Shown here one piece after another: positions 39,486 to 48,227 of a DNA stretch of 64,000 nt. The notes below the pieces were generated by a model, which was not told the DNA's origin, made no database searches, and worked only from the letters and a program-made list of their open reading frames with translations. Within the stretch, counting starts at the first letter, position 1. Each line of letters starts with the position of its first letter. A program made the position numbers and the translations under genes. Location: assembly GCA_003281505.1 (NCBI GenBank), contig QCBU01000001.1, forward strand, positions 186,001-250,000. The letters run 5' to 3'. The stretch comes from Prochlorococcus sp. AG-347-J14 (GTDB lineage: Bacteria; Cyanobacteriota; Cyanobacteriia; PCC-6307; Cyanobiaceae).

Positions 39486-40710
39486 GAATATCTCAATAAA
39501 AGAAGCCTTAGGCATGGCCACAAAAACATTAGTTTCGAACAAATTGAGAAGTTCGTTAACAATGCTGGGAATTATTATAGGAAATGCTTCTGTTATTACA
39601 CTTGTTGGACTTGGTAGAGGTGCTCAAACATTAGCAAAAAACCAATTAAGTAATTTAGGTGCCAATGTTTTATTTATTGTTCCAGGAAATAATGACACAA
39701 GAAGAAGAGGTATTTCATTTCCTAAAAACCTTGTATTAGAGGATGCAGTAGCAATTAGCAATCAAGTACCAACAGTTAAAAAAGTAGCTCCACAAATCTC
39801 TGCTAACGAGATAGTTCAATCAAATTCTAAAAGTTTAAATATATCAATTGCTGGAATTACTCCTGAATTTCTGGAAGTAAGAAGCTTTGAAGTAGATAAG
39901 GGAAGATTTATATCAAAAAGTGATGTTAATAGTGCACGAAGTTATGTGGTAATAGGTCCTGATCTTAAAGACGAATTTTTCAAAGATAAATCTTCATCAC
40001 TTGGAAAAAAAATCAGGATTAAAGATCATACATATGAAATCATCGGAATATTAAAACCAAAAGGTGCTGTATTTGGAAGTAATCAAGACAAAAATGCTTA
40101 TATTCCATTAACCACAATGGTCAATAGGATTACAGGGAAGGACCCGACATATGGAGTAAGTTTAAGCTTCATTAGTGTTGAAGCGATAAATAAAAATGCA
40201 ACTAGCGCAGCAAAATTTCAGATTACTAACTTATTAAGGCAAAGACATAAAATAATCAGAGATGATGACTTTGCGGTTAGATCACAAGAAGATGCATTGA
40301 ATATAGTAACAAACATAACAAGTGGACTAACATTTTTATTGGCTGGTATTGGTGCAGTATCTTTGGTAGTCGGAGGCATAGGAATCATGAATATTATGCT
40401 GGTTTCTGTAAGCGAAAGGACTGAAGAGATTGGACTTAGAAAAGCAATAGGAGCTAAACAGTCAGATATATTAATTCAATTTTTGATTGAAGCATTGATT
40501 TTATCTACAATTGGAGGATTAATTGGAACAACAACGGGATTATCAGGTGTTTTCCTTTTATCTCTGATAACACCACTTCCTGCATCAGTAGGAATCACAA
40601 CTACTTTTTCCACCATGATCATTTCTGGATCAATAGGTTTAATATTTGGCGTTTTACCTGCAAAAAGGGCCTCTAAATTAGATCCAATTGTTGCATTGAG
40701 AAGTTTGTAA
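39478..40710 (+). CDS. MacB/FtsX-type ABC transporter permease
   Basis: A 410-residue permease of the MacB family. The N-terminal helix follows SNKLRSSLTMLGIIIGNASVI; a large extracytoplasmic (MacB periplasmic core) domain covers roughly residues 50-260; three C-terminal helices then appear with the signature VSERTEEIGLRKAIGAKQSDILIQFLIEA. The ATPase and membrane-fusion partners are not adjacent. Substrate is unknown; in Gram-negatives such systems export peptides, lipoproteins or metals. The start overlaps the pyk stop by 8 bases, so the two are probably cotranscribed. Confidence 0.88.
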   Translation: MSRNISIKEALGMATKTLVSNKLRSSLTMLGIIIGNASVITLVGLGRGAQTLAKNQLSNLGANVLFIVPGNNDTRRRGISFPKNLVLEDAVAISNQVPTVKKVAPQISANEIVQSNSKSLNISIAGITPEFLEVRSFEVDKGRFISKSDVNSARSYVVIGPDLKDEFFKDKSSSLGKKIRIKDHTYEIIGILKPKGAVFGSNQDKNAYIPLTTMVNRITGKDPTYGVSLSFISVEAINKNATSAAKFQITNLLRQRHKIIRDDDFAVRSQEDALNIVTNITSGLTFLLAGIGAVSLVVGGIGIMNIMLVSVSERTEEIGLRKAIGAKQSDILIQFLIEALILSTIGGLIGTTTGLSGVFLLSLITPLPASVGITTTFSTMIISGSIGLIFGVLPAKRASKLDPIVALRSL

Positions 40711-40725
40711 ATAGAATTTATAATA

Positions 40726-41295
40726 ATGCTCAATTTTTATAAATTAATTGAGATATTGGTGAGTCTTCAATTACTAGTGACAACATCAATGTTACCTGTT
40801 TATATTCCACTACCTTTTATCTATAAATCTAGTAATATCTTTGAGTTACCTATCACATGGCAAATTCCTACCATAATTTTATTAACACTTATATTCCATA
40901 AAAAAGTTGTTTTCAGAGCATTTTTTATATATATAATTTTGGGGTTATTTATATTTCCTGTCTTTCATCAAGGAGGTTCAATAGGTTATTTGCTCACTCC
41001 AAATTTTGGTTATTTATTGGGTTTATATCCATTAATCGAAATAATTGATAATTTAAATAATAGAAATAATATGAACGTTGGAAACTTTTTAAAAAACGGA
41101 TTTATAGCAATAGGTGCTATGCATTTAACTGGAATATTTTACAACTTCATACAAATCATAACTTACAGTCAATTTAATTTATTTTTATATAATTTAGGGA
41201 AATATTCATTAGGTAAGATTGGATATCATTTTTTAATGCTTTTTCCACTTTTATTACTTATTAAACCTATAGAACGTTTAAAACGTAGAAAATAA
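40726..41295 (+). CDS. bioY: BioY family biotin transporter
   Basis: A 189-residue membrane protein of the BioY substrate-binding (S) component family, with about six hydrophobic segments and the conserved GGSIGYLLTPNFGYLLGLYP block. BioY works alone or with an ECF energising module; none is adjacent. Its stop shares one base with the lspA ATG, and bioY-lspA neighbours are common in cyanobacteria. The first 35 residues are hydrophobic and rich in leucine, normal for the family. Whether it moves biotin in this organism is inferred from family only. Confidence 0.85.
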   Translation: MLNFYKLIEILVSLQLLVTTSMLPVYIPLPFIYKSSNIFELPITWQIPTIILLTLIFHKKVVFRAFFIYIILGLFIFPVFHQGGSIGYLLTPNFGYLLGLYPLIEIIDNLNNRNNMNVGNFLKNGFIAIGAMHLTGIFYNFIQIITYSQFNLFLYNLGKYSLGKIGYHFLMLFPLLLLIKPIERLKRRK

Positions 41296-41753
41296 TGATT
41301 AATAAAATACATACAAAATTATATTTTGTTTCTTTAAGTATTTTTATTGTTCTATTAGATCAATTTACGAAATATTTAATTTTTTATAATAAAAAATTAT
41401 TTATTAACAAAGATTTTCTTTTATTCAAATTAGACTTTGTAAAAAATTACGGAGCAGCATTTAATATATTTAGTGGTAGTAGAATATTATTATCTTTAAT
41501 AAGTATATTTTTTTCAATATTACTTATTTATTTGATATTTAGGAAGAATACTTTAAACCCCTTCGATCTATATTCTTACAGCTTTATTCTTGGTGGTACT
41601 ATTGGTAATGGTATAGATAGGATATATAAGGGTTTTGTAGTCGATTTTATAAACTTAAATATTATAAATTTTCCAGTATTTAATATTGCTGATATTTCTA
41701 TTAATATTGGTTTCATTTTTTTACTGTATAACATTTTTAAAAATAATCGATAA
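41295..41753 (+). CDS. lspA: Lipoprotein signal peptidase (signal peptidase II)
   Basis: A 152-residue inner-membrane aspartyl protease that removes signal peptides from prolipoproteins. Four membrane helices and the family blocks are seen: DQFTKYLI in the first helix, FVKNYGAAFNIFSG, LGGTIGNGIDRI, and the second catalytic aspartate in FNIADISINIG. Composition is extremely AT-rich even for this window. It shares one base with bioY, and the GTPase gene begins one base after its stop. Confidence 0.93.
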   Translation: MINKIHTKLYFVSLSIFIVLLDQFTKYLIFYNKKLFINKDFLLFKLDFVKNYGAAFNIFSGSRILLSLISIFFSILLIYLIFRKNTLNPFDLYSYSFILGGTIGNGIDRIYKGFVVDFINLNIINFPVFNIADISINIGFIFLLYNIFKNNR

Positions 41754-41754
41754 A

Positions 41755-43254
41755 ATGAATTACTTGAATTTAAAGTATATAAAGTACGTAGTATTGATAT
41801 TATTTCTATATATTTTATTTTCCATATTTGTAAGAATAATAAATATTTATACCCTTCTATTTTTAATAATAATTATTTACACTTTTTATAATATTGATAA
41901 AAAATTATTTAAAAAAATAGTTTATAAAGTTTTATATAAAAATAAAAAAAATACACTTTCATTCAAAAATACATACGGTGCTGCCAAGATAAGTTTGGAA
42001 GGAGTCGAGAAAATTAATAAAAAAATTAACGATAAAGTAAAAGTTGAATTGTTTAATTACCAAAAAAATAAACTAGAGTCCCAATTAAAAACAGGAGATT
42101 ATAAAGTTACTCTTTTTGGAGCAGGTTCCTCAGGAAAAACATCTATAGCAAGATCTTTATTGAAAAATATTGTCGGAAAAACTTCAGCAAAAATCGGAAC
42201 AACAAAGCAAATTAATAGCTATAAAATTCGTATCCCAATCTTAAAAAGAAACATTAATATAGTTGACACTCCTGGTTTATTCGAACCATCTAAATTAGGA
42301 GAGGAAAGAGAAAAAGAAACAATTATACAAGCATCAAGTTCTGACTTAGTTCTATTTGTGTTAGATCAGGACATAAATAAATACGAAAACTATTTAATTA
42401 AAGAATTATTAGAATTAAGGAAAAAAATAATAATAGTTCTAAATAAATGTGATTTGAGGTCTAGAGATGAAAATAACCTCATCAAAGAAAATATAATTTC
42501 TATAACTTCCGCTCGAAAAAATAAAATTTCAGTTGTTCAAACAATTGCAGTCCCTCAACAATCTCCCTATGTAAAATCTGATGCTTTAAATTTATTTCCA
42601 GAGGTGGGAGGTTTGTTTAGAGAAATAATTGAAACGCTAGATAAAAATGGTGAAGAGTTATTGGCGGATAATATTCTTTTTCGCTCAAATAAATTAGGTA
42701 TTAAAAGTAAAAACTTCGTACAAGAACAAAGATATTTAATGTCAAATAAAGTTATTAATAAATATATGTGGATAACAGGAGGAGTAATACTAGTTAATCC
42801 ACTACCAGCTGTTGATTTTCTTACTACTACCTCCGTAAACCTACAAATGATAATGGAATTATCAAAAATATATGAAATTAAGCTTACAAAAAAAGATGCG
42901 AAGGATTTGGCGACTTCATTGCTAAGCGCCTTGGCTAAGCAAGGAATACTTAAAGGGGGCCTTGCTATTCTTTCTCCTGTTTTAGCTACAAGCTTGACTA
43001 AAATAATATTATCTAAATCTATACAATCAGTTACAGCAGGCTGGTTAATAAGAATAGTAGGACTAAGTTTGATTGAATATTTTAAAAATGGGCAAGATTG
43101 GGGAGATGGAGGAATTCAAGAAGTAGTAGATAAGATTTATAGAATAAGCAAGAGAGAGGATATATTAAATAATTTCGTAAAAGAAGCTATTTCAAAAATT
43201 GAAATGAAAAAACATTTTAATTCAAATAAAAGTTTGCCTCCATTTACTAATTAA
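41755..43254 (+). CDS. Membrane-anchored GTPase with DUF697 domain
   Basis: A 499-residue protein. The frame is open back into lspA, but the ATG at 41755 directly after the lspA stop is the sensible start. Two N-terminal hydrophobic segments (about residues 7-45) anchor it. An Era/Der-like GTPase domain has G1 at 122-129 (GAGSSGKT), DTPG at 171-174 and NKCD at 230-233. The C-terminal part (about 330-480) is the helical DUF697 domain with glycine-rich hydrophobic stretches. Such proteins occur across cyanobacteria and plastid lineages with no settled role; membrane remodelling or stress functions have been proposed for relatives. It forms a run with bioY and lspA. Confidence 0.85.
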   Translation: MNYLNLKYIKYVVLILFLYILFSIFVRIINIYTLLFLIIIIYTFYNIDKKLFKKIVYKVLYKNKKNTLSFKNTYGAAKISLEGVEKINKKINDKVKVELFNYQKNKLESQLKTGDYKVTLFGAGSSGKTSIARSLLKNIVGKTSAKIGTTKQINSYKIRIPILKRNINIVDTPGLFEPSKLGEEREKETIIQASSSDLVLFVLDQDINKYENYLIKELLELRKKIIIVLNKCDLRSRDENNLIKENIISITSARKNKISVVQTIAVPQQSPYVKSDALNLFPEVGGLFREIIETLDKNGEELLADNILFRSNKLGIKSKNFVQEQRYLMSNKVINKYMWITGGVILVNPLPAVDFLTTTSVNLQMIMELSKIYEIKLTKKDAKDLATSLLSALAKQGILKGGLAILSPVLATSLTKIILSKSIQSVTAGWLIRIVGLSLIEYFKNGQDWGDGGIQEVVDKIYRISKREDILNNFVKEAISKIEMKKHFNSNKSLPPFTN

Positions 43255-43378
43255 AATTGGATAATTGATCATTTAGATAAGTTCTGAAATCAAAGATAGT
43301 TATTAAGAGTAAATAAGCAATACAAATAGCAATAGAGATAAACCCTGTTACTATTGCAATAATTTTTGGTCTACCCAT
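43247..43378 (-). CDS. 43-residue single-helix membrane peptide
   Basis: Too short for a length-filtered ORF list. ATG at 43376-43378 opens 43 codons to TAG at 43247. The peptide starts MGRPKIIAIVTG, has one membrane helix (about residues 6-28) and a short polar tail ending in NQLSNFN. The stop lies inside the last 8 bases of the GTPase gene on the other strand, and the whole gap between the GTPase and the decarboxylase is otherwise empty. The clean basic N-terminus followed by a helix looks like a genuine small membrane protein. Function is unknown. Confidence 0.65.
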   Translation of the reverse strand: MGRPKIIAIVTGFISIAICIAYLLLITIFDFRTYLNDQLSNFN

Positions 43379-43387
43379 AATAATTAG

Positions 43388-44773
43388 TTAAGTATCTAAA
43401 AGTCTCAAAAGTTCTTCAATATGAGATTCTTTTGTATTATAATTTCCCATGACGACCCGTAAAAAATATTTACCTTTAAATTTTGGTCTAGAAAGCATAA
43501 AATTCTTGTTTATTAGTTCATTAACTTTTGTTTGAGTCCATGCATCAGAGTCTTTTGGCTCAAGTTTATTTGGCAAGAATGAAACAATGTGGAGAGGACC
43601 TGAATATATATCAAATTTCCTTTTACTAATATTTTTTATAAAAAAATCTTTTCTTTTGATTGATGATTTTAATATATTTTCTATTCCATTGAGGCCTAAA
43701 AAACGTAATCCAAGCCATAGCTTGATAACCTCTGCAGGTCTAGAACCTTGTATGCCTATTTCTCCTCTATTTATAATATTTTCTTTAGATGATATATATG
43801 GTAGTCCAGTATTGAAAGTATTTTCTAAAGTACTCATATTTGAAACCAATAACAAAGATGAAGTCTTTGTAATACCAATGATTTTTTGTGGATTTATCGT
43901 TATGGAATTAGCCTGATTAATATTATTTAGACCCTCTATTGGAATAGAAGTTATAGCAAAAATCCCTCCAATTGAACCATCAATATGTAACCATATATTT
44001 CTTTGTTTACAGATTTCACTTATTTCTTTAATAGGATCAATGGCTCCTCTTACAGTTGTCCCAAGGGTGGCAACAATAGCAAATATTTTTTTATTTTCTG
44101 TCGAACATTTATCTAAAGAGTTTCTGAGTTCGTTTATATCCATTCGACCTTGATTATCAGTTTTAATCCTGACAAGATTCGTAGTATCAAGACCCATAAC
44201 TCTTATACATTTAACGAAGGAAGAATGAGCATCTTCACTAACTAGTAATACAGAATTAGGATTTGCACCTAATCCAGCATTATTTCTAGCTGCAATAAGT
44301 GCATTCAGATTACTTAATGTACCTCCGCTAGCAGCTATACCTCCTGAGAATTCATTAAACCCTATTTTCTTGGCAAACCATTTGCATAATGATTCCTCAA
44401 GTAAAGTTACACTTGGTGATAACTCGTAAGCGAGAAGATTATTATTTATACCAGCAGCAATTAAATCACCCAAAATAGAGAAAATTAAAGGTGGGGGATC
44501 AAGGTGAGCTAGTGAGCCAGGATGAACGGGATTAAATGAATTATTCAAAAGAGATTCAATCTCAGAAAACAAATCTTCCTCAGAGTTACCATCTTCTGCA
44601 GGCATAATACACTTGAAACTTTCATCAAAAGGTAAGGGACCATTTTTATCAGCTTTAGAGAACCAGTCACCAAGAGTTTGACTTGCTCTATTCAGAAGAG
44701 TAATCAATTTGTCGTTAGTCCCTATATTTGAGGGGAAATATATATCTTTATTATTAATTAAATCTTCAGCCAT
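43388..44773 (-). CDS. PLP-dependent group II decarboxylase family protein
   Basis: A 461-residue fold type I enzyme of the aromatic/glutamate/diaminobutyrate decarboxylase group. Seen are HPGSLAHLDPPP (residues 84-95), the ASGGTLSNLNAL cofactor block, H183 in EDAHSS, D265 in LHIDGSIGG, and the likely PLP lysine K297. In most group II enzymes the lysine sits in a DAHK(W) block; here it is SITINPQK, so the substrate cannot be assigned by motif. Related annotations include L-2,4-diaminobutyrate and aspartate decarboxylases. It has its own 43-base divergent gap to tadA. Confidence 0.82.
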   Translation of the reverse strand: MAEDLINNKDIYFPSNIGTNDKLITLLNRASQTLGDWFSKADKNGPLPFDESFKCIMPAEDGNSEEDLFSEIESLLNNSFNPVHPGSLAHLDPPPLIFSILGDLIAAGINNNLLAYELSPSVTLLEESLCKWFAKKIGFNEFSGGIAASGGTLSNLNALIAARNNAGLGANPNSVLLVSEDAHSSFVKCIRVMGLDTTNLVRIKTDNQGRMDINELRNSLDKCSTENKKIFAIVATLGTTVRGAIDPIKEISEICKQRNIWLHIDGSIGGIFAITSIPIEGLNNINQANSITINPQKIIGITKTSSLLLVSNMSTLENTFNTGLPYISSKENIINRGEIGIQGSRPAEVIKLWLGLRFLGLNGIENILKSSIKRKDFFIKNISKRKFDIYSGPLHIVSFLPNKLEPKDSDAWTQTKVNELINKNFMLSRPKFKGKYFLRVVMGNYNTKESHIEELLRLLDT

Positions 44774-44816
44774 CAGATAAGATATCTATTAGTAATTCTA
44801 TTCTCAATATTGGTAA

Positions 44817-45332
44817 ATGAGATATATTTTTGAAAATGGAAATAGTAATGAAGATCAACCAAAAAAAACAAATAATTCAAAATACACTTTGTGGATGAAT
44901 TCGATATTAAGAAGATCCAAAGAAATTGGAAAAGTTGAGCTACCAATCTGTTCAATAATATTAGATGAGAGAGGTAGATGTATCGGAAGAGGGGTCAACA
45001 GGAGGAATATAAATAAAGATCCTTTAGGTCATGCTGAGATAATGGCACTAAGGCAAGCATCTTTAATAAAAAATGATTGGAGATTTAATGAATGTACCAT
45101 CATAACAAATTTAGAACCTTGTACTATGTGTTCCTCTGCTCTTATTCAAGCGCGGATGGGTAAAGTTATTTTTGGGGCTTACGATAAGAAAAGGGGTGGA
45201 TTAGGTGGCTCAATTGATTTATCAAAACATGAAAGTGCTCATCATAAAATGGAAATAATTGGAGGTATCCTAGAAAATGAATGCAGTCAAATTTTACAGA
45301 TTTGGTTCAAAAAGTTGAGGACTCAAAAATAG
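44817..45332 (+). CDS. tadA: tRNA-specific adenosine deaminase
   Basis: Converts adenosine 34 to inosine in tRNA-Arg(ACG). The 171-residue deaminase has zinc-binding H72-A-E74 with the catalytic glutamate and P101-C102-T-M-C105. The downstream FGAYDKKRGGLGGS block is typical of TadA. It carries an N-terminal extension of about 20 polar residues compared with the minimal enzyme. Guanine deaminase or RibD-type deaminases are less likely given these blocks. Its last 26 bases overlap the convergent aminotransferase. Confidence 0.92.
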   Translation: MRYIFENGNSNEDQPKKTNNSKYTLWMNSILRRSKEIGKVELPICSIILDERGRCIGRGVNRRNINKDPLGHAEIMALRQASLIKNDWRFNECTIITNLEPCTMCSSALIQARMGKVIFGAYDKKRGGLGGSIDLSKHESAHHKMEIIGGILENECSQILQIWFKKLRTQK

Positions 45333-46491
45333 AAAATTTCTTTAGCTCACTATCAAAAAGATTTAATAATCTGTCAACATTCTCCTCACATGAATTAAAA
45401 CCCATTAGCCCTACACGCCACACCTTACCGGATAATTCTCCAAGTCCATTTCCTATCTCAATTCCAAAGTTTCTTAGGAGATGATTTCTAAAACCATCCC
45501 CATCAACTGCTGGAGGTATTTTAACTGTGGTTAAAGTTGGCAATCTATATTCCTCTGATACATGTAATTCCATTCCAAGACTTTCTAAACCATTCCACAG
45601 TTTCTTTGCATTAGTATTATGTCTATTCCAAACATTTTCTAAACCCTCATTTGCAATTAATCGTAAACCTTCACGAATAGCAAAATTCATATTTACCGGA
45701 GCAGTATGATGGTAAACACGATCAGAACCCCAATACTTGTTTAGTAGAGATAAATCTAAATACCAGTTAGGTACTTTTGTTTTTCTTAAACTTAGTTTTT
45801 CTTCAGCTCTTTTATTCATTGTAAAAGGGCTTAAACCTGGTGGACAACTTAATCCCTTCTGACTACAACTATATGCTAGATCAATCTTCCATTCGTCTAT
45901 CAATAATTCTAAAGCACCAAGCGAAGTAACTGCATCAACTAAAAACAAGCAGTTATTTTTTCTACATATATCGCCAATCCCATCAAGAGGTTGTAAAACA
46001 CCGCTCGATGTTTCAGCATGGACAATAGCAAAAATGGCTGGTTTTTTAGTTTCTATTTCATACTTAATTTCCTCATATGTAAACGCCTCACCCCATGGTT
46101 TTTCCATAGTGGAAACTTGAGCTTTATATCTAGTTGCCATATCAACTAATCTGTCCCCAAAATATCCTTTTTTAGCAATTAAAATTTTTTCTCCTTCTTC
46201 AATAAAATTAGCTATTGAAGCTTCCATCGCAGCACTACCAGTGCCACTCATTGGAAGTGTAAGACGATTATTGCACTGCCATGTATACCTTAAAAGTTGC
46301 TGTACATCAGACATTAATGAGATATATGCTTCATCTAGATGACCAATAGGATTCATAGAAAGGGCACTTAAGACTTCTGGATGTGCATTTGAAGGACCTG
46401 GACCTAATAAAAGTCTAGAGGGAACATAAGTCTTTGAGAAATGAGATAAATTCTCTTTATTTAAAGCGGGAATAAGTTTTGCTTCTGTCAA
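45307..46491 (-). CDS. Class V aminotransferase (alanine/serine-glyoxylate type)
   Basis: A 394-residue PLP enzyme of the alanine-glyoxylate / serine-pyruvate aminotransferase group. N-terminal LLLGPGPSNAHPEVLSA and IGHLDEAY, the MSGTGSAAMEA phosphate loop, LVDAVTSLGALEL and the PLP lysine in YSCSQKGLSCPPGLSPF are all diagnostic. It probably handles glyoxylate from photorespiration; cyanobacterial homologues have also been named soluble hydrogenase small subunit, a historical label. The promoter region (213 bases) is shared with the divergent glnA. The C-terminal end overlaps tadA by 26 bases. Confidence 0.88.
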   Translation of the reverse strand: MTEAKLIPALNKENLSHFSKTYVPSRLLLGPGPSNAHPEVLSALSMNPIGHLDEAYISLMSDVQQLLRYTWQCNNRLTLPMSGTGSAAMEASIANFIEEGEKILIAKKGYFGDRLVDMATRYKAQVSTMEKPWGEAFTYEEIKYEIETKKPAIFAIVHAETSSGVLQPLDGIGDICRKNNCLFLVDAVTSLGALELLIDEWKIDLAYSCSQKGLSCPPGLSPFTMNKRAEEKLSLRKTKVPNWYLDLSLLNKYWGSDRVYHHTAPVNMNFAIREGLRLIANEGLENVWNRHNTNAKKLWNGLESLGMELHVSEEYRLPTLTTVKIPPAVDGDGFRNHLLRNFGIEIGNGLGELSGKVWRVGLMGFNSCEENVDRLLNLFDSELKKFSIFESSTF

Positions 46492-46641
46492 AGAATTACA
46501 TTCAATTACTTTTAAATTAAACTAATATCGCCACATAAGCGATATTTATTTAAAGAAATTCATTCAATTTAAATATTTAGGTAAACAATTATTAAACTTA
46601 TGACTTGAAACACTAAAAGAAGACATCAAGTCTTAAAAAAA

Positions 46642-46655
46642 GTTACCGTTGATAC
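46642..46655 (+). promoter_or_regulatory. NtcA-type binding site upstream of glnA
   Basis: GTT-ACCGTTGA-TAC matches the NtcA consensus GTA-N8-TAC except for one base of the left half. A candidate -10 element, TAATTT (TAN3T), starts at 46678, leaving 22 bases after the TAC; that is the classical spacing of NtcA-activated cyanobacterial promoters. glnA begins at 46705. The site should raise glnA transcription under nitrogen limitation. Basis: sequence match plus known NtcA control of glnA. Confidence 0.8.
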
Positions 46656-46677
46656 ATAACAAGAATCATCATGTTAT

Positions 46678-46683
46678 TAATTT
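46678..46683 (+). promoter_or_regulatory. Candidate -10 element of the glnA promoter
   Basis: TAATTT fits the TAN3T pattern and lies 22 bases after the NtcA box, with no recognisable -35 between. A nearby TATTAA (46675-46680) overlaps and is an alternative. Either would place the transcript start about 10-20 bases before the glnA ATG. Confidence 0.5.
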
Positions 46684-46704
46684 CATATAAGGTATTACAA
46701 AATT

Positions 46705-48126
46705 ATGTCTAAATCCCCTCAAGATGTTTTAAGTCAAATTAAAGACGAAGGAATTGAACTCATCGATTTAAAATTCACTGATATTCATGGAAAATGGCAA
46801 CATTTAACTCTTACATCAGACATGATAGAGGAGGAATCTTTTACAGAAGGGTTGGCATTTGATGGCTCATCTATAAGAGGTTGGAAAGCAATTAATGCTT
46901 CGGATATGTCAATGGTGCCTGATGCAAGCACAGCTTGGATAGATCCCTTTTATAAACATAAAACCCTAAGTATGATTTGCTCTATCCAAGAGCCAAGAAG
47001 TGGGGAGCCTTATGATAGGTGTCCAAGAGCTTTAGCTCAAAAGGCATTAAAGTATTTAGACTCGACTGGTATAGCAGATACTGCATTTTTTGGCCCAGAA
47101 CCAGAATTCTTTTTGTTCGATGATGTTAGATATGACTCTAAAGAAGGAGGTTGTTTTTATAGTGTAGATACTATTGAAGCGCCATGGAATACAGGTAGAA
47201 CCGAAGAAGGTGGAAACCTAGGATACAAAATACAATATAAAGAAGGATATTTTCCAGTAGCTCCAAATGATACTGCGCAAGATATCAGATCTGAGATGCT
47301 TCTTCTTATGGGTGAATTAGGTATCCCTACAGAGAAACATCACCATGAAGTTGCTGGTGCCGGCCAACACGAGCTTGGAATGAAATTTGATTCTTTAATA
47401 AATGCTGCTGATAACGTTATGACTTATAAATACGTTGTCAGAAATGTTGCAAAAAAATATGGAAAAACTGCAACATTTATGCCCAAGCCTGTTTTTAACG
47501 ATAACGGAACCGGAATGCATGTTCACCAAAGTTTATGGAAGAGTGGACAGCCACTATTTTTTGGTGAAGGATCATATGCAAATTTATCTCAAACTGCAAG
47601 ATGGTACATTGGAGGAATACTTAAACATGCACCTTCATTTCTAGCATTTACTAACCCAACTACAAATAGCTATAAACGATTGGTTCCAGGATTCGAAGCA
47701 CCTGTAAATCTAGTTTATTCTGAAGGTAATAGATCAGCAGCAGTAAGAATACCTTTAACAGGTCCAAGCCCTAAAGCTAAAAGATTAGAATTCAGATCAG
47801 GTGACGCACTTGCAAATCCTTACTTAGCATTCTCTGTAATGATGCTTGCTGGTATTGATGGAATTAAAAATCAAATTGATCCTGGTGATGGAGTAGATGT
47901 AGATTTATTTGAACTTCCAGCTGATGAACTTGCAAAAATTGATACTGTACCTTCATCTTTAAATGACTCACTTAATGCGCTAAAAGCAGATAAGGATTAT
48001 CTATTAGCTGGTGGAGTATTTACTGAAGATTTTATTGATAACTTTATCGATATAAAGTACGAAGAGGTACAACAACTTAGACAAAGGCCTCATCCCCATG
48101 AATTCTTCATGTATTACGATGCATAA
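46705..48126 (+). CDS. glnA: Glutamine synthetase type I
   Basis: Main ammonium-assimilating enzyme (glutamate + ammonia + ATP to glutamine), 473 residues as in dodecameric GSI. Signatures: [10 protein letters not shown], the metal-binding [10 protein letters not shown] and [40 protein letters not shown], and the C-terminal [13 protein letters not shown]. In the loop that carries the adenylylated tyrosine of enterobacterial GSI, this enzyme has F402 ([11 protein letters not shown]), so it cannot be controlled by GlnE-type adenylylation. Transcription is under an NtcA-type site, and a strong terminator follows the gene. Confidence 0.97.
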   Translation: MSKSPQDVLSQIKDEGIELIDLKFTDIHGKWQHLTLTSDMIEEESFTEGLAFDGSSIRGWKAINASDMSMVPDASTAWIDPFYKHKTLSMICSIQEPRSGEPYDRCPRALAQKALKYLDSTGIADTAFFGPEPEFFLFDDVRYDSKEGGCFYSVDTIEAPWNTGRTEEGGNLGYKIQYKEGYFPVAPNDTAQDIRSEMLLLMGELGIPTEKHHHEVAGAGQHELGMKFDSLINAADNVMTYKYVVRNVAKKYGKTATFMPKPVFNDNGTGMHVHQSLWKSGQPLFFGEGSYANLSQTARWYIGGILKHAPSFLAFTNPTTNSYKRLVPGFEAPVNLVYSEGNRSAAVRIPLTGPSPKAKRLEFRSGDALANPYLAFSVMMLAGIDGIKNQIDPGDGVDVDLFELPADELAKIDTVPSSLNDSLNALKADKDYLLAGGVFTEDFIDNFIDIKYEEVQQLRQRPHPHEFFMYYDA

Positions 48127-48150
48127 TAAAAAAACTCATTAGTTTAACTT

Positions 48151-48200
48151 AATCAATTTGAGAAATATCACAAAAAATTCTCAAATTGATTTTTTTTTTG
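48151..48200 (+). terminator. Intrinsic terminator after glnA
   Basis: A perfect 13-base inverted repeat (AATCAATTTGAGA at 48151-48163 and its complement at 48179-48191) with a 15-base loop is followed by a run of T to 48199. It is the clearest Rho-independent terminator in the window and lies 24 bases after the glnA stop. It isolates the highly expressed glnA from the methyltransferase gene. Confidence 0.9.
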
Positions 48201-48227
48201 TTGGAATATATATATATAAATTGAAAA

